A DNA stretch of 5,077 bases from Erysipelotrichaceae bacterium UBA6182 (lineage in GTDB: Bacteria; Bacillota_I; Bacilli_A; Erysipelotrichales; Erysipelotrichaceae): positions 153 to 5,229 of the forward strand of contig DITO01000003.1 in NCBI GenBank assembly GCA_002422065.1, read 5' to 3'. Below the pieces are notes generated by a model. The model did no database searches, was not told where the DNA came from, and saw only the letters and a list, made by a program, of their open reading frames with translations. Every line of letters starts with the position of its first letter. Position 1 is the first letter of the stretch. Below, in pieces: positions 1 to 4,547 of the stretch. Both the position numbers and the translations under genes were made by a program.

Positions 1-200
1 AGATTGTCTTCTGATAAGGCTATCGATTCATCATTGAGGTTAAATGGTGTTAGTGGTTTGATGTGATGGACTTCCCATCCTGCTTTACCACATTCTTGAC
101 ATAACCCCCTATACTTCGTCTTGATATATCGTTGTGCTCTCTTCCATCTGGTAGATGAATAGAACTTAATTATTCTTGGATCTGTTGTGCTTCTGGCCAT
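1..200 (-). CDS. HNH endonuclease, N-terminal part (gene runs off the left edge)
   Basis: The 66 visible residues match the N-terminal half of phage HNH nucleases found beside terminase genes. A basic start with S-T-R-W-K-R at residues 16-21 is followed by a zinc-knuckle pair C34-Q-E-C37 and the catalytic-type motif E-V-H-H-I-K-P-L at 43-50, then an N-L-N-D-E-S linker. The second CxxC and the final histidine would lie beyond the window. The ATG at 200 is preceded by GGAGGG (206-211) at 5 bases. In HK97-like cos phages, such proteins nick at or near cos and work with the small and large terminase subunits during packaging; that role here is inferred from family and position. The gene directly follows an intrinsic terminator, so its expression should depend on read-through or on a signal in the leader. 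Family call is firm; packaging role is likely. Confidence 0.93.
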   Translation of the reverse strand, partial: MARSTTDPRIIKFYSSTRWKRAQRYIKTKYRGLCQECGKAGWEVHHIKPLTPFNLNDESIALSEDN

Positions 201-213
201 GATATCCCTCCGT

Positions 214-250
214 AAAATAAAAAGACAAGTAGTTGGTTAACTACAAGTCT
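214..250 (-). terminator. Intrinsic terminator just upstream of the HNH gene
   Basis: On the minus strand AGAC-TT-GTAGTT-AACC-AACTAC-TT-GTCT folds into a 4 bp stem, a symmetric TT/TT internal loop, a perfect 6 bp stem and a 4-base loop. It is followed at once by a T-rich tail (TTTTATTTT, 214-222). It ends only about 14 bases before the HNH start codon, leaving room for the ribosome binding site but not for a separate promoter. Transcripts from the regulator gene upstream would stop here unless termination is suppressed. Confidence 0.75.
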
Positions 251-421
251 GCGCATCTCTATTCCATCCCACCTGTGGATCTAACACATAACGCTAGACC
301 CACAAGCTCAAGAAGGGATTTATGGAATGGATACAATCAATTGGATGAGGAGCGACCAAGTCCTCACAACCATGATAACATCAAGTCAATAGGTTTGAGG
401 GTATCAAAAAAGTATCATCTT
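214..421 (-). ncRNA. Structured leader RNA / putative small RNA between late regulator and HNH
   Basis: This stretch has no credible gene but strong RNA pairing when read on the minus strand. A 12 bp helix (arms 295-306 and 272-283, two G-U pairs, 11-base loop) is enclosed by a second helix of ATTCCAT (322-328) with ATGGAAT (261-267), plus CCC/GGG (315-317 with 268-270) across a bulge. A separate hairpin TGAGGA-9-TCCTCA lies at 346-366, and ATGATA (413-418) can pair with TATCAT (372-377). The element ends in the terminator at 214-250. The G-U pairs occur only in minus-strand RNA, which favours that strand. It begins right at the stop codon of the regulator gene. I do not recognise a named RNA family. 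It could be a cis-acting antitermination leader, a released small RNA, or packaging-site DNA with dyad symmetry. Confidence 0.55.
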
Positions 422-817
422 TCATGTGGTTATATCCATTAGTTCTATTCTCTTTGACAATCTTCCACATATTCTTTTGATGTGAACTTCACTGTAATTT
501 AGCTGTTGTTCAATCTCTGAATACTTTTTGCCTTCAACAAATCTAAGCACTAGGCATTTAGATTCGATATCATTGGATGATTCCATGATTGTTTGGAGTT
601 CTTGCATTGTTTCTTGAAACTGCTTCTCTTGATTTGCCTTGATGCTCGTAAACACTCTGATGCTGTTGGTCAATCGTTGTATCTCGTGATCGACGTCATG
701 AGAAGCTTCAATTTCCTTTAGTCGACTAAGTTTGTCATTAAGCAAATCGATTGTGGTATTGGTAATCTTGAGTTCAGATTGTTGTATCCGAATTCCGATG
801 AATGTATCAATTCTCAT
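422..817 (-). CDS. Phage late-gene regulator, sigma-70 region 4-like (ArpU/RinA type)
   Basis: A 131-residue protein with a charged helical N-terminal half (about residues 18-80, likely coiled coil) and a C-terminal helix-turn-helix at about 84-125. The pattern E-S-K-C-L-V-L-R-F-V-E-G-K-K-Y-S-E-I-E-Q-Q-L followed by S-E-V-H-I-K-R-I is the region 4-like fold seen in small phage transcription regulators. Proteins of this build (ArpU, RinA, LlgA and relatives) sit just before packaging genes in Firmicute phages and turn on late transcription. The start at 817 has GGAGG (824-828) at 6 bases, and the ATG overlaps the stop of the gene before it (ATGA). The next gene downstream is HNH, after the structured leader, which fits the late-switch role. 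The fold is well supported; the exact subfamily is not. Confidence 0.8.
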   Translation of the reverse strand: MRIDTFIGIRIQQSELKITNTTIDLLNDKLSRLKEIEASHDVDHEIQRLTNSIRVFTSIKANQEKQFQETMQELQTIMESSNDIESKCLVLRFVEGKKYSEIEQQLNYSEVHIKRICGRLSKRIELMDITT

Positions 818-1044
818 GCAATACCTCCAGATTTGGTAAACTCAATTGTTTTGATGGATCGATTCGTTGCTGAAATCGATAACAATTGAATAACGGTATC
901 AATATCATCTGATTCGATAAGTGATGCATCTTGCTGTGAGTAAGTGATAATTACCATTGATACCCATGATAATGTAGACTTCATGAATATCACAAAGGCG
1001 TTCTTACCATCTATCATGGTTAATTTACAAGTATATTGGTCCAT
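814..1044 (-). CDS. Small phage protein of unknown function (76 aa)
   Basis: I do not recognise this protein. It looks like a compact alpha/beta protein with a hydrophobic central strand region (roughly residues 16-35, V-I-F-M-K-S and V-S-M-V-I-I-T-Y) and an acidic stretch E-S-D-D-I-D at 44-49. The hydrophobic run is broken by charged residues, so a membrane segment is unlikely. The ATG at 1044 has AAAGGAG (1050-1056) at 5 bases. Its stop overlaps the start of the late-regulator gene by 4 bases, so the two are translationally coupled and probably share the promoter region upstream. It may be a partner or modulator of the regulator, but that is only inferred from the coupling. Confidence 0.75.
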   Translation of the reverse strand: MDQYTCKLTMIDGKNAFVIFMKSTLSWVSMVIITYSQQDASLIESDDIDTVIQLLSISATNRSIKTIEFTKSGGIA

Positions 1045-1228
1045 AAGTACTCCTTTTTAAGGGTATTTTTTGATGATTTTAGGGCGAGAGATACGTAGAT
1101 ATTATATTGCACGATTCTAAGACTTGATTTATGGCTAAATTTAGCACCTTAAATGGCATTTTTTTATAGATCAATACTTTTTGCATTTTTTGGTGGTAAA
1201 TTTTAGCAGAATTTTGTAGCTATTTTAT
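1045..1228 (-). promoter_or_regulatory. AT-rich control region before the regulator operon
   Basis: This gap of about 185 bp contains no gene. On the minus strand it holds a perfect TATAAT at 1101-1106, about 45 bases before the ribosome binding site of the 76-residue gene, but no good -35 hexamer at the usual distance. It also holds a perfect 12 bp palindrome GCTAAATTTAGC (1134-1145) just upstream of the -10, and a related imperfect copy at 1195-1207. A promoter that needs an activator bound at these palindromes would explain the poor -35. This is inference from layout only. Confidence 0.4.
1134..1145. repeat. Perfect 12 bp palindrome, possible operator
   Basis: GCTAAATTTAGC is a perfect palindrome centred about 36 bases upstream of the TATAAT box at 1101-1106, where an activator or the -35 contact would lie. 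A variant with one extra base and one changed end, GGTAAATTTTAGC on the plus strand, occurs at 1195-1207, roughly 61 bp away. The spacing is close to six helical turns. AT-rich sequence makes short palindromes fairly common by chance. Confidence 0.35.
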
Positions 1229-1441
1229 TCATTCTGGATGCTCTCTTTTTAATGTACATCCACCATATATAAAGACTTCAGAAAGAGTGTCTAAACCATC
1301 TATTTGTGATTTTACGTACTTTTCGTAAGTTTCGGTTGCACTAGATTCCATCATTCCATTTGGATAAAGAATTCTAATGCTTAAATTCACGTTTTTGTCT
1401 TTGATTTTTTCGAGTCTTTCAATCAATTCATTTACAGTCAT
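1229..1441 (-). CDS. Small phage protein, 70 aa, M-T-V-N-E-L-I-E family
   Basis: The N-terminus M-T-V-N-E-L-I-E-R-L-E-K-I-K-D resembles a common type of small phage protein that begins with a short helix of this pattern, followed by a beta-rich segment (here N-L-S-I-R-I-L-Y and E-V-F-I-Y-G-G). The function of that group is not known to me. I chose the ATG at 1441 rather than the more upstream one because GGAGG (1449-1453) sits 7 bases before it and would lie inside the gene with the longer start. The gene is cut off from the rest of the minus-strand operon by the plus-strand toxin cassette, so it probably has its own promoter (candidate at 1500-1529). Confidence 0.72.
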   Translation of the reverse strand: MTVNELIERLEKIKDKNVNLSIRILYPNGMMESSATETYEKYVKSQIDGLDTLSEVFIYGGCTLKREHPE

Positions 1442-1499
1442 TTCTTTTCCTCCAATATTTTTGATATATTTCATGTTTTTTAATAAATTTGCATGTTTT

Positions 1500-1529
1500 T
1501 TGATAGAAAATCAACATAATTTGATGCAA
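1500..1529 (-). promoter_or_regulatory. Weak candidate promoter for the 70-aa gene
   Basis: On the minus strand TTGCAT (1524-1529) and TATCAA (1500-1505) are spaced by 18 bases, each hexamer matching consensus at four of six bases. It lies back to back with the plus-strand cassette promoter, whose -35 begins 7 bases away, so the two polymerases would compete. The region is AT-rich and the match is only moderate. Confidence 0.3.
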
Positions 1530-1535
1530 TAGCTC

Positions 1536-1563
1536 TTGAAAACTGATTTATTGATGTTATAAT
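1536..1563 (+). promoter_or_regulatory. Strong sigma-A type promoter of the plus-strand cassette
   Basis: TTGAAA (1536-1541), a 16-base spacer and a perfect TATAAT (1558-1563) preceded by TGT, which makes an extended -10. Transcription would start near 1570, right at the beginning of the inverted repeat at 1568-1619. This is the best promoter in the window and the only one facing right, so the cassette is likely expressed even when the phage lytic operon is silent. Confidence 0.75.
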
Positions 1564-1567
1564 ACGT

Positions 1568-1619
1568 CCATAGATATCATGAATTTGAATTCATAAGATA
1601 ATGATAGATATCTATATGG
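1568..1619 (+). promoter_or_regulatory. Nested inverted repeats in the cassette leader: operator or RNA hairpin
   Basis: An inner dyad ATGAATT-TG-AATTCAT (1579-1594, 7 bp arms) is flanked by outer arms CCATAGATATC (1568-1578) and GATATC-TA-TATGG (1607-1619), which are complementary apart from a two-base insertion. The right arm also contains the palindrome TAGATATCTA (1605-1614). The block spans the predicted transcription start and ends one base before the AAAGGGG ribosome binding site. As DNA it could be the autoregulatory operator typical of toxin-antitoxin operons. As RNA it could form a long hairpin affecting translation of the first gene. Confidence 0.55.
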
Positions 1620-1632
1620 AAAGGGGATTGCC

Positions 1633-1809
1633 ATGAAACATAATAGATTTGATATCTCTGCTCTTGACCAAAGCAAGATTCAAGTCATCTCGACTGCTGA
1701 AGCTCTTAAAGATGTTACTCCTATACAATGGAGTCAAGACGTTCTCGATGGAAAGGCTATGGTCGTAATAACGGAAATTAGAATTCCACAAGGAGTTAAG
1801 AATGTGTAA
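1633..1809 (+). CDS. 58-aa protein, putative antitoxin partner of the PemK-like toxin
   Basis: A short protein starting at 1633 with AAAGGGG (1620-1626) 6 bases upstream. Notable segments are S-T-A-E-A-L-K-D-V-T-P-I-Q-W at residues 20-33 and D-V-L-D-G-K-A-M-V-V-I-T at 36-47. The motif of a proline-isoleucine-x-tryptophan followed by D-V-L-x-G is one I associate, from memory and not checked, with small proteins of Gram-positive mobile elements. There is no obvious helix-turn-helix or ribbon-helix-helix. The stop overlaps the start of the PemK/MazF-like gene by 8 bases, and the gene is first in a two-gene operon with a dyad leader. These are the hallmarks of an antitoxin position. The antitoxin role is inferred from context; the protein itself does not prove it. 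Confidence 0.65.
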   Translation: MKHNRFDISALDQSKIQVISTAEALKDVTPIQWSQDVLDGKAMVVITEIRIPQGVKNV

Positions 1810-2215
1810 GGTTGGAGACATAGTTTTAGTCAAAAAAGGTTTCATAGGTTCATCTGGAACTCCTTGTGGAACTCACTCTTTCATCGTAATTGACAATGAG
1901 GGTGGACAAGTTAAGGGATTGGATTATTCTATAGCAGCTACAATTTTGTCTTCCTTCGATTGAAAAAATCGAGATAAAAAGTTATCTTACCCATATAACG
2001 TTGAAATACTTGCTTCTTCAACAACTATGACAGACCCTAACACTCAAAATTATAAAGACGGTTTTACCAAAGCAGAGCAAGTTTACTTTTTTGACGATTC
2101 AAAGACTCAATATCGAGTAATCGGTTCTATAGATTCAGACATAATTGAGTTTCTAATAGAGTTTATTCAAAGCATTCCAGTTGAACATATAATAGCAATT
2201 ACAGATAATTTATAG
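1802..2215 (+). pseudogene. PemK/MazF-like toxin gene interrupted by an in-frame TGA
   Basis: Read in one frame from ATG 1802 to the TAG stop ending at 2215, this gives a 137-codon protein with a single internal stop, TGA at 1961-1963 (codon 54). The first part, M-C-K-V-G-D-I-V-L-V-K and H-S-F-I-V-I-D at 25-31, is the beta-barrel start of PemK/MazF-like RNA-cleaving toxins. After the stop the frame continues as K-N-R-D-K-K-L-S-Y-P-Y, then K-D-G-F-T-K-A-E-Q-V-Y-F-F, and ends H-I-I-A-I-T-D-N-L, all conserved-looking parts of the same family. AGGAG (1791-1795) lies 6 bases before the start. One base change (for example GGA or CGA to TGA) explains the break. Alternatives are read-through of the TGA or a sequencing error. 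The 53-residue fragment alone lacks the C-terminal half and should be inactive. Confidence 0.75.
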
Positions 2216-2220
2216 AGTCG

Positions 2221-2250
2221 ATGATAGAGCTGTTGCTTTATCATTTTTTT
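2221..2250 (+). terminator. Intrinsic terminator ending the plus-strand cassette
   Basis: ATGATAGAGC (2221-2230), loop TGTT, GCTTTATCAT (2235-2244): a 10 bp stem with one G-U pair, followed by TTTTTT (2245-2250). It starts 5 bases after the stop of the toxin frame. There is no T-run on the other side, so it works only for rightward transcription. The stop codon of the convergent zinc-ribbon gene lies inside its right arm. Confidence 0.85.
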
Positions 2251-2564
2251 ATACTTTCTTTTACATCTGTATAGATTACTCGTTGTCCACAACCTGGACA
2301 AAATTCAAATGGATGATTGTATCTTACATCGCTTGTGTATCCAATCGATAGATTACATGAAGGGCATTCATGCTCATAATGCCCATGTCCTTTAGAAATA
2401 GTTCTTGTATTCATCGGTGTTCTATATTTTTTAAATTCTTCTATCTTTGTTAGCAAATCATTTAATGCATTAGCTACTTGATTTTCTTCGGTTCCGATCG
2501 GCGAATTATAATATGAGTTTCGATACTTGTTTAATATCTTGATACTCTCAATTGTTTTTTTCAT
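2241..2564 (-). CDS. Small phage protein with a C-terminal zinc ribbon
   Basis: A 107-residue protein with a helical N-terminal half (about residues 1-48: I-E-S-I-K-I-L-N-K and V-A-N-A-L-N-D-L-L-T-K-I-E-E-F) and a four-cysteine zinc ribbon: C67-P-S-C70 and C89-P-G-C92-G-Q at the end. This combination is frequent in small phage proteins of Firmicutes whose function is unknown; nucleic-acid or protein binding is plausible. Start choice is uncertain. I used ATG 2564. A TTG at 2588 follows the YopX gene's TGA with no gap and would add 8 residues. Neither has a good ribosome binding site, so translation probably depends on coupling to the gene before it. It converges with the plus-strand cassette, overlapping its terminator. 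Confidence 0.75.
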   Translation of the reverse strand: MKKTIESIKILNKYRNSYYNSPIGTEENQVANALNDLLTKIEEFKKYRTPMNTRTISKGHGHYEHECPSCNLSIGYTSDVRYNHPFEFCPGCGQRVIYTDVKESIKK

Positions 2565-2588
2565 AATGTTTTCAACACTTAATATCAA

Positions 2589-3179
2589 TCATATTAGTAC
2601 ATGCTTAACATATCGAACAGACGTCACTCCATCTATCCTTGTCCCTTTTATACCGTGTAGTATGAAGCTATCTTTCATGTTGAATGTGACTTCTTTTTTA
2701 TCGGTTATCAAGACATCTTCATTTCCGTTTACAACGATTATAAATACATACTTCATCACTTGATTATGTATGTTTCCTATAACTTTTAAATCAATGTGCC
2801 CACAGAATGCATCACCTGGATTATCCTGTGCTGCTACATAGAATCCATCAACAGCAAATCGATAATTATCCCAAATGACAACTCCGGAATGGTATCGACC
2901 ATCGTACAACCATTGAAGAATATCGCCTTCACAGATTTCGACATTGTTTTTGTCTTGTATTCCAATATATCGACCTAATGTTTTAGGATCTATTTCGTAT
3001 AAACCTGAGAATGCATCAAAAACTAATGTCTCACCGTCTTTATCTATAGCTTCACCTACAATGAATACTTTTCCATCCTCCCATGAATAGACAACTTGAC
3101 CATTAACCATAGTTCCTTCTAAGAGATATGGATAATCTTCAATCGTTTTACCTCTACATCGATTTATTCTTTCCATCAT
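2589..3179 (-). CDS. YopX-family phage protein with an extra C-terminal segment
   Basis: A 196-residue protein. Residues about 8-139 fit the YopX family, widespread in Firmicute phages and of unknown function: G-R-Y-I-G-I-Q-D-K-N-N-V at 69-80, E-G-D-I-L-Q-W at 84-90, G-V-V-I-W-D-N at 99-105 and V-I-G-N-I-H-N at 133-139. YopX proteins normally end at about this point. Here the frame continues for 57 residues, with M142-K-Y-V-F-I-I-V-V-N-G looking like the start of a separate small beta-rich protein. GGGAGG (3184-3189) lies 4 bases before ATG 3179 and 7 bases before a second ATG at 3176; the first overlaps the stop of the preceding gene. A start further upstream is unlikely because it would place the ribosome site inside the gene. 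Confidence 0.85.
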   Translation of the reverse strand: MMERINRCRGKTIEDYPYLLEGTMVNGQVVYSWEDGKVFIVGEAIDKDGETLVFDAFSGLYEIDPKTLGRYIGIQDKNNVEICEGDILQWLYDGRYHSGVVIWDNYRFAVDGFYVAAQDNPGDAFCGHIDLKVIGNIHNQVMKYVFIIVVNGNEDVLITDKKEVTFNMKDSFILHGIKGTRIDGVTSVRYVKHVLI

Positions 3180-3511
3180 TTTTCCTCCCTTGATGGTACT
3201 GATTCCATCCAGTCTGCGCAATCTTGTATGCTGTAGCAGTGGTCCTCAAGCCAAGCTGTTATATCAAATTCTAGTTGATCTGGTACGTTGCTGCCTGTTC
3301 TTGGAATAAACTTTCCAAAACGGTCTATATCTTCTTGTCCAATTGCGTTTACGAAATCATCGTGTTCTGGTGAACCAATGAATAGTGTTCCAAGACCAAT
3401 GTATACTGCTTTTTCGTTTTTAATATATACTGCAGTATCTTCTATAATATTTTTGTGCTTTTCGAGAACAGCGAGAACAGTCTTGAGTCTATCTAGTTTA
3501 GTTTCCATCAT
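3176..3511 (-). CDS. Phage protein of unknown function (111 aa)
   Basis: I do not recognise this protein. It has an N-terminal helix (L-D-R-L-K-T-V-L-A-V-L-E-K-H), a central beta region (A-V-Y-I-K-N-E-K-A-V-Y-I-G-L-G-T-L-F-I-G at about 27-46) and an acidic, tryptophan-containing C-terminus (W-L-E-D-H-C-Y and D-C-A-D-W-M-E). The ATG at 3511 has a full AGGAGG (3518-3523) at 6 bases. A longer in-frame start would bury that site, so I rejected it. Like the next gene, it begins with two ATGs in a row followed by GAA. Its TGA overlaps the YopX start by 4 bases, so the two are coupled. Confidence 0.78.
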   Translation of the reverse strand: MMETKLDRLKTVLAVLEKHKNIIEDTAVYIKNEKAVYIGLGTLFIGSPEHDDFVNAIGQEDIDRFGKFIPRTGSNVPDQLEFDITAWLEDHCYSIQDCADWMESVPSREEK

Positions 3512-3521
3512 TAATGGCCTC

Positions 3522-3707
3522 CTAAAGCACTTTGCTTCTAGCACGTTTTTTGATGATTGCTTCTTTACGAAGTTTTCTCTTTTCTGCACGATTTAGTTTC
3601 TTGATGTCTTCTGGATCATTCTTTATTGGGCTAAAACCATGAGCTCTACCCCGTCCACGATCTTGTAATCCAATTGATCTTCTAATAGTTCGACATATAC
3701 TTGCCAT
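3522..3707 (-). CDS. Very basic small phage protein (61 aa)
   Basis: No family recognised. The protein is strongly positive: R-T-I-R-R at 6-10, D-R-G-R-G-R at 16-21, and a C-terminal half dominated by lysine and arginine (K-R-K-L-R-K at 43-48 and I-I-K-K-R-A-R at 51-57). The last part reads as one basic helix. Binding to DNA, RNA or a negatively charged partner is the natural guess, but nothing shows which. AGGAGG lies 7 bases before the ATG at 3707. Its stop codon overlaps the ribosome binding site of the gene that follows. The protein is shadowed by a plus-strand ORF of 102 codons, which I consider spurious. Confidence 0.75.
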   Translation of the reverse strand: MASICRTIRRSIGLQDRGRGRAHGFSPIKNDPEDIKKLNRAEKRKLRKEAIIKKRARSKVL

Positions 3708-3718
3708 TTTGAATCCTC

Positions 3719-3967
3719 CTATTTTTTGGGAGCTAATCCGATTATATCGGACCGCTTAAGTCGATAAATGAGTGACACTGTTTCTTCTGTTGTTAATACT
3801 TCATAAAGAATAATTTCATGCATACGTGTATGAACTATGTTATGAATAATTCCCTCTTTTTTTATTCTGCCAACATAAAACTGGACCATTTTTCCAATCT
3901 TGTAATCTCTGCATAGCGTTTTGTTATAGCTTAAATCATACCTCTTGAAGAGATTGCTTTCGTTCAT
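3719..3967 (-). CDS. Small beta-rich phage protein (82 aa), unknown
   Basis: No family recognised. After a short polar N-terminus, residues from about 22 look like a small beta barrel: Y-K-I-G-K-M-V-Q-F-Y-V-G, then G-I-I-H-N-I-V, E-I-I-L-Y-E-V-L and V-S-L-I-Y-R-L. This could be an SH3-like or similar fold, which is only an impression. GAGGGGG lies 8 bases before the ATG at 3967 and overlaps the stop region of the gene before it, from which it is separated by 5 bases. The spacing indicates a shared transcript. Confidence 0.75.
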   Translation of the reverse strand: MNESNLFKRYDLSYNKTLCRDYKIGKMVQFYVGRIKKEGIIHNIVHTRMHEIILYEVLTTEETVSLIYRLKRSDIIGLAPKK

Positions 3968-3972
3968 TGAAA

Positions 3973-4305
3973 TTACCCCCTCATTTGCTTACGTAGAGTG
4001 CTTCTCACCTTCTTTACTACTTGATGCAGCTGAGATAAATAAATCGCACTGGTTAAGTCATAGTCAATGTTTTTGAACTCATCTCTATGAATCTGTATTG
4101 TTTGCTCATGAATAGGTGAATACTCTTGGTCCTCAGGTGTAGAGTATCTACACTTAACTACTACGGAATCAGTCACTAGAATGCTAGTGATTTTTATTTG
4201 ATATGGTTTTTTGTTCTTTGATCGAGTTAAAAATTGAAGTAAGTATTTGTGTAAAGTAATAAGCTCATCTTGATTGAGAACTGGAATCGATTGCATTGTA
4301 CTCAT
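3973..4305 (-). CDS. Phage protein of unknown function (110 aa)
   Basis: No family recognised. The protein has an N-terminal helix (L-N-Q-D-E-L-I-T-L-H-K-Y-L-L-Q-F-L, 10-26), a central beta region (Y-Q-I-K-I-T-S-I-L-V and V-V-V-K-C-R-Y) and a C-terminal basic helix (L-H-Q-V-V-K-K-V-R-S-T-L-R-K-Q). The ATG at 4305 overlaps the stop of the previous gene (ATGA), and there is no clear ribosome binding site, so translation likely relies on coupling. An ATG three codons in is a possible alternative start. Confidence 0.72.
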   Translation of the reverse strand: MSTMQSIPVLNQDELITLHKYLLQFLTRSKNKKPYQIKITSILVTDSVVVKCRYSTPEDQEYSPIHEQTIQIHRDEFKNIDYDLTSAIYLSQLHQVVKKVRSTLRKQMRG

Positions 4306-4547
4306 GATCTAGCCACTTCAATCGTTATTTGTTCTCTTGGAATATCGTTGTATCTCATTTGTTCAATTAGTACAGCAATGTTTCCTGGTACTGTTGCATT
4401 GCTGAACATTTCGCCCGGTGAATCCGATAGAACTGGACGTGATGTTGGTATATAAGATAATGTCGAATGACCGTTGGTACCAGTTCTTTTGTTGCTTGCT
4501 TCGAATCCGTTTAAGTATTTACTACCAACTTTGATATAGAAGTTCAT
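4302..4547 (-). CDS. Small phage protein (81 aa), unknown
   Basis: The start M-N-F-Y-I-K-V-G-S-K-Y-L-N-G-F-E and the later L-S-D-S-P-G-E-M-F-S-N-A-T at 40-52 follow the general pattern of small phage proteins with a K-x-Y-L-x-G-F N-terminal hairpin and an L-S-D segment. I know no function for them. The end (E-Q-I-T-I-E-V) looks like a final strand. AGAGG lies 8 bases before the ATG at 4547. Both ends overlap neighbours by 4 bases (ATGA), making it the middle gene of a coupled trio. Confidence 0.72.
   Translation of the reverse strand: MNFYIKVGSKYLNGFEASNKRTGTNGHSTLSYIPTSRPVLSDSPGEMFSNATVPGNIAVLIEQMRYNDIPREQITIEVARS

Noticed and set aside
251..421. tRNA gene in the structured gap
   Set aside because: No T-loop consensus, no cloverleaf arm lengths and no anticodon arm in either orientation.
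233..442. Plus-strand 69-codon frame opposite the structured RNA
   Set aside because: No ribosome binding site, low-complexity polar content, and it lies across the terminator and helices best explained as minus-strand RNA.
1612..1845. Minus-strand 77-codon frame
   Set aside because: It is antisense to the 58-aa gene and the toxin start, which have a promoter, ribosome sites and a terminator; the translation looks like a shadow.
1961..1963. Alternative genetic code with TGA as an amino acid
   Set aside because: At least seven other genes here end in TGA, often as ATGA overlaps, and tryptophan is written TGG; only this one TGA looks misplaced.
2527..2763. Plus-strand 78-codon hydrophobic frame
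   Set aside because: Antisense to the YopX and zinc-ribbon genes; apparent membrane character comes from the complementary strand of charged codons.
3288..3596. Plus-strand 102-codon frame
   Set aside because: No ribosome binding site, and it covers two minus-strand genes that have full AGGAGG sites.
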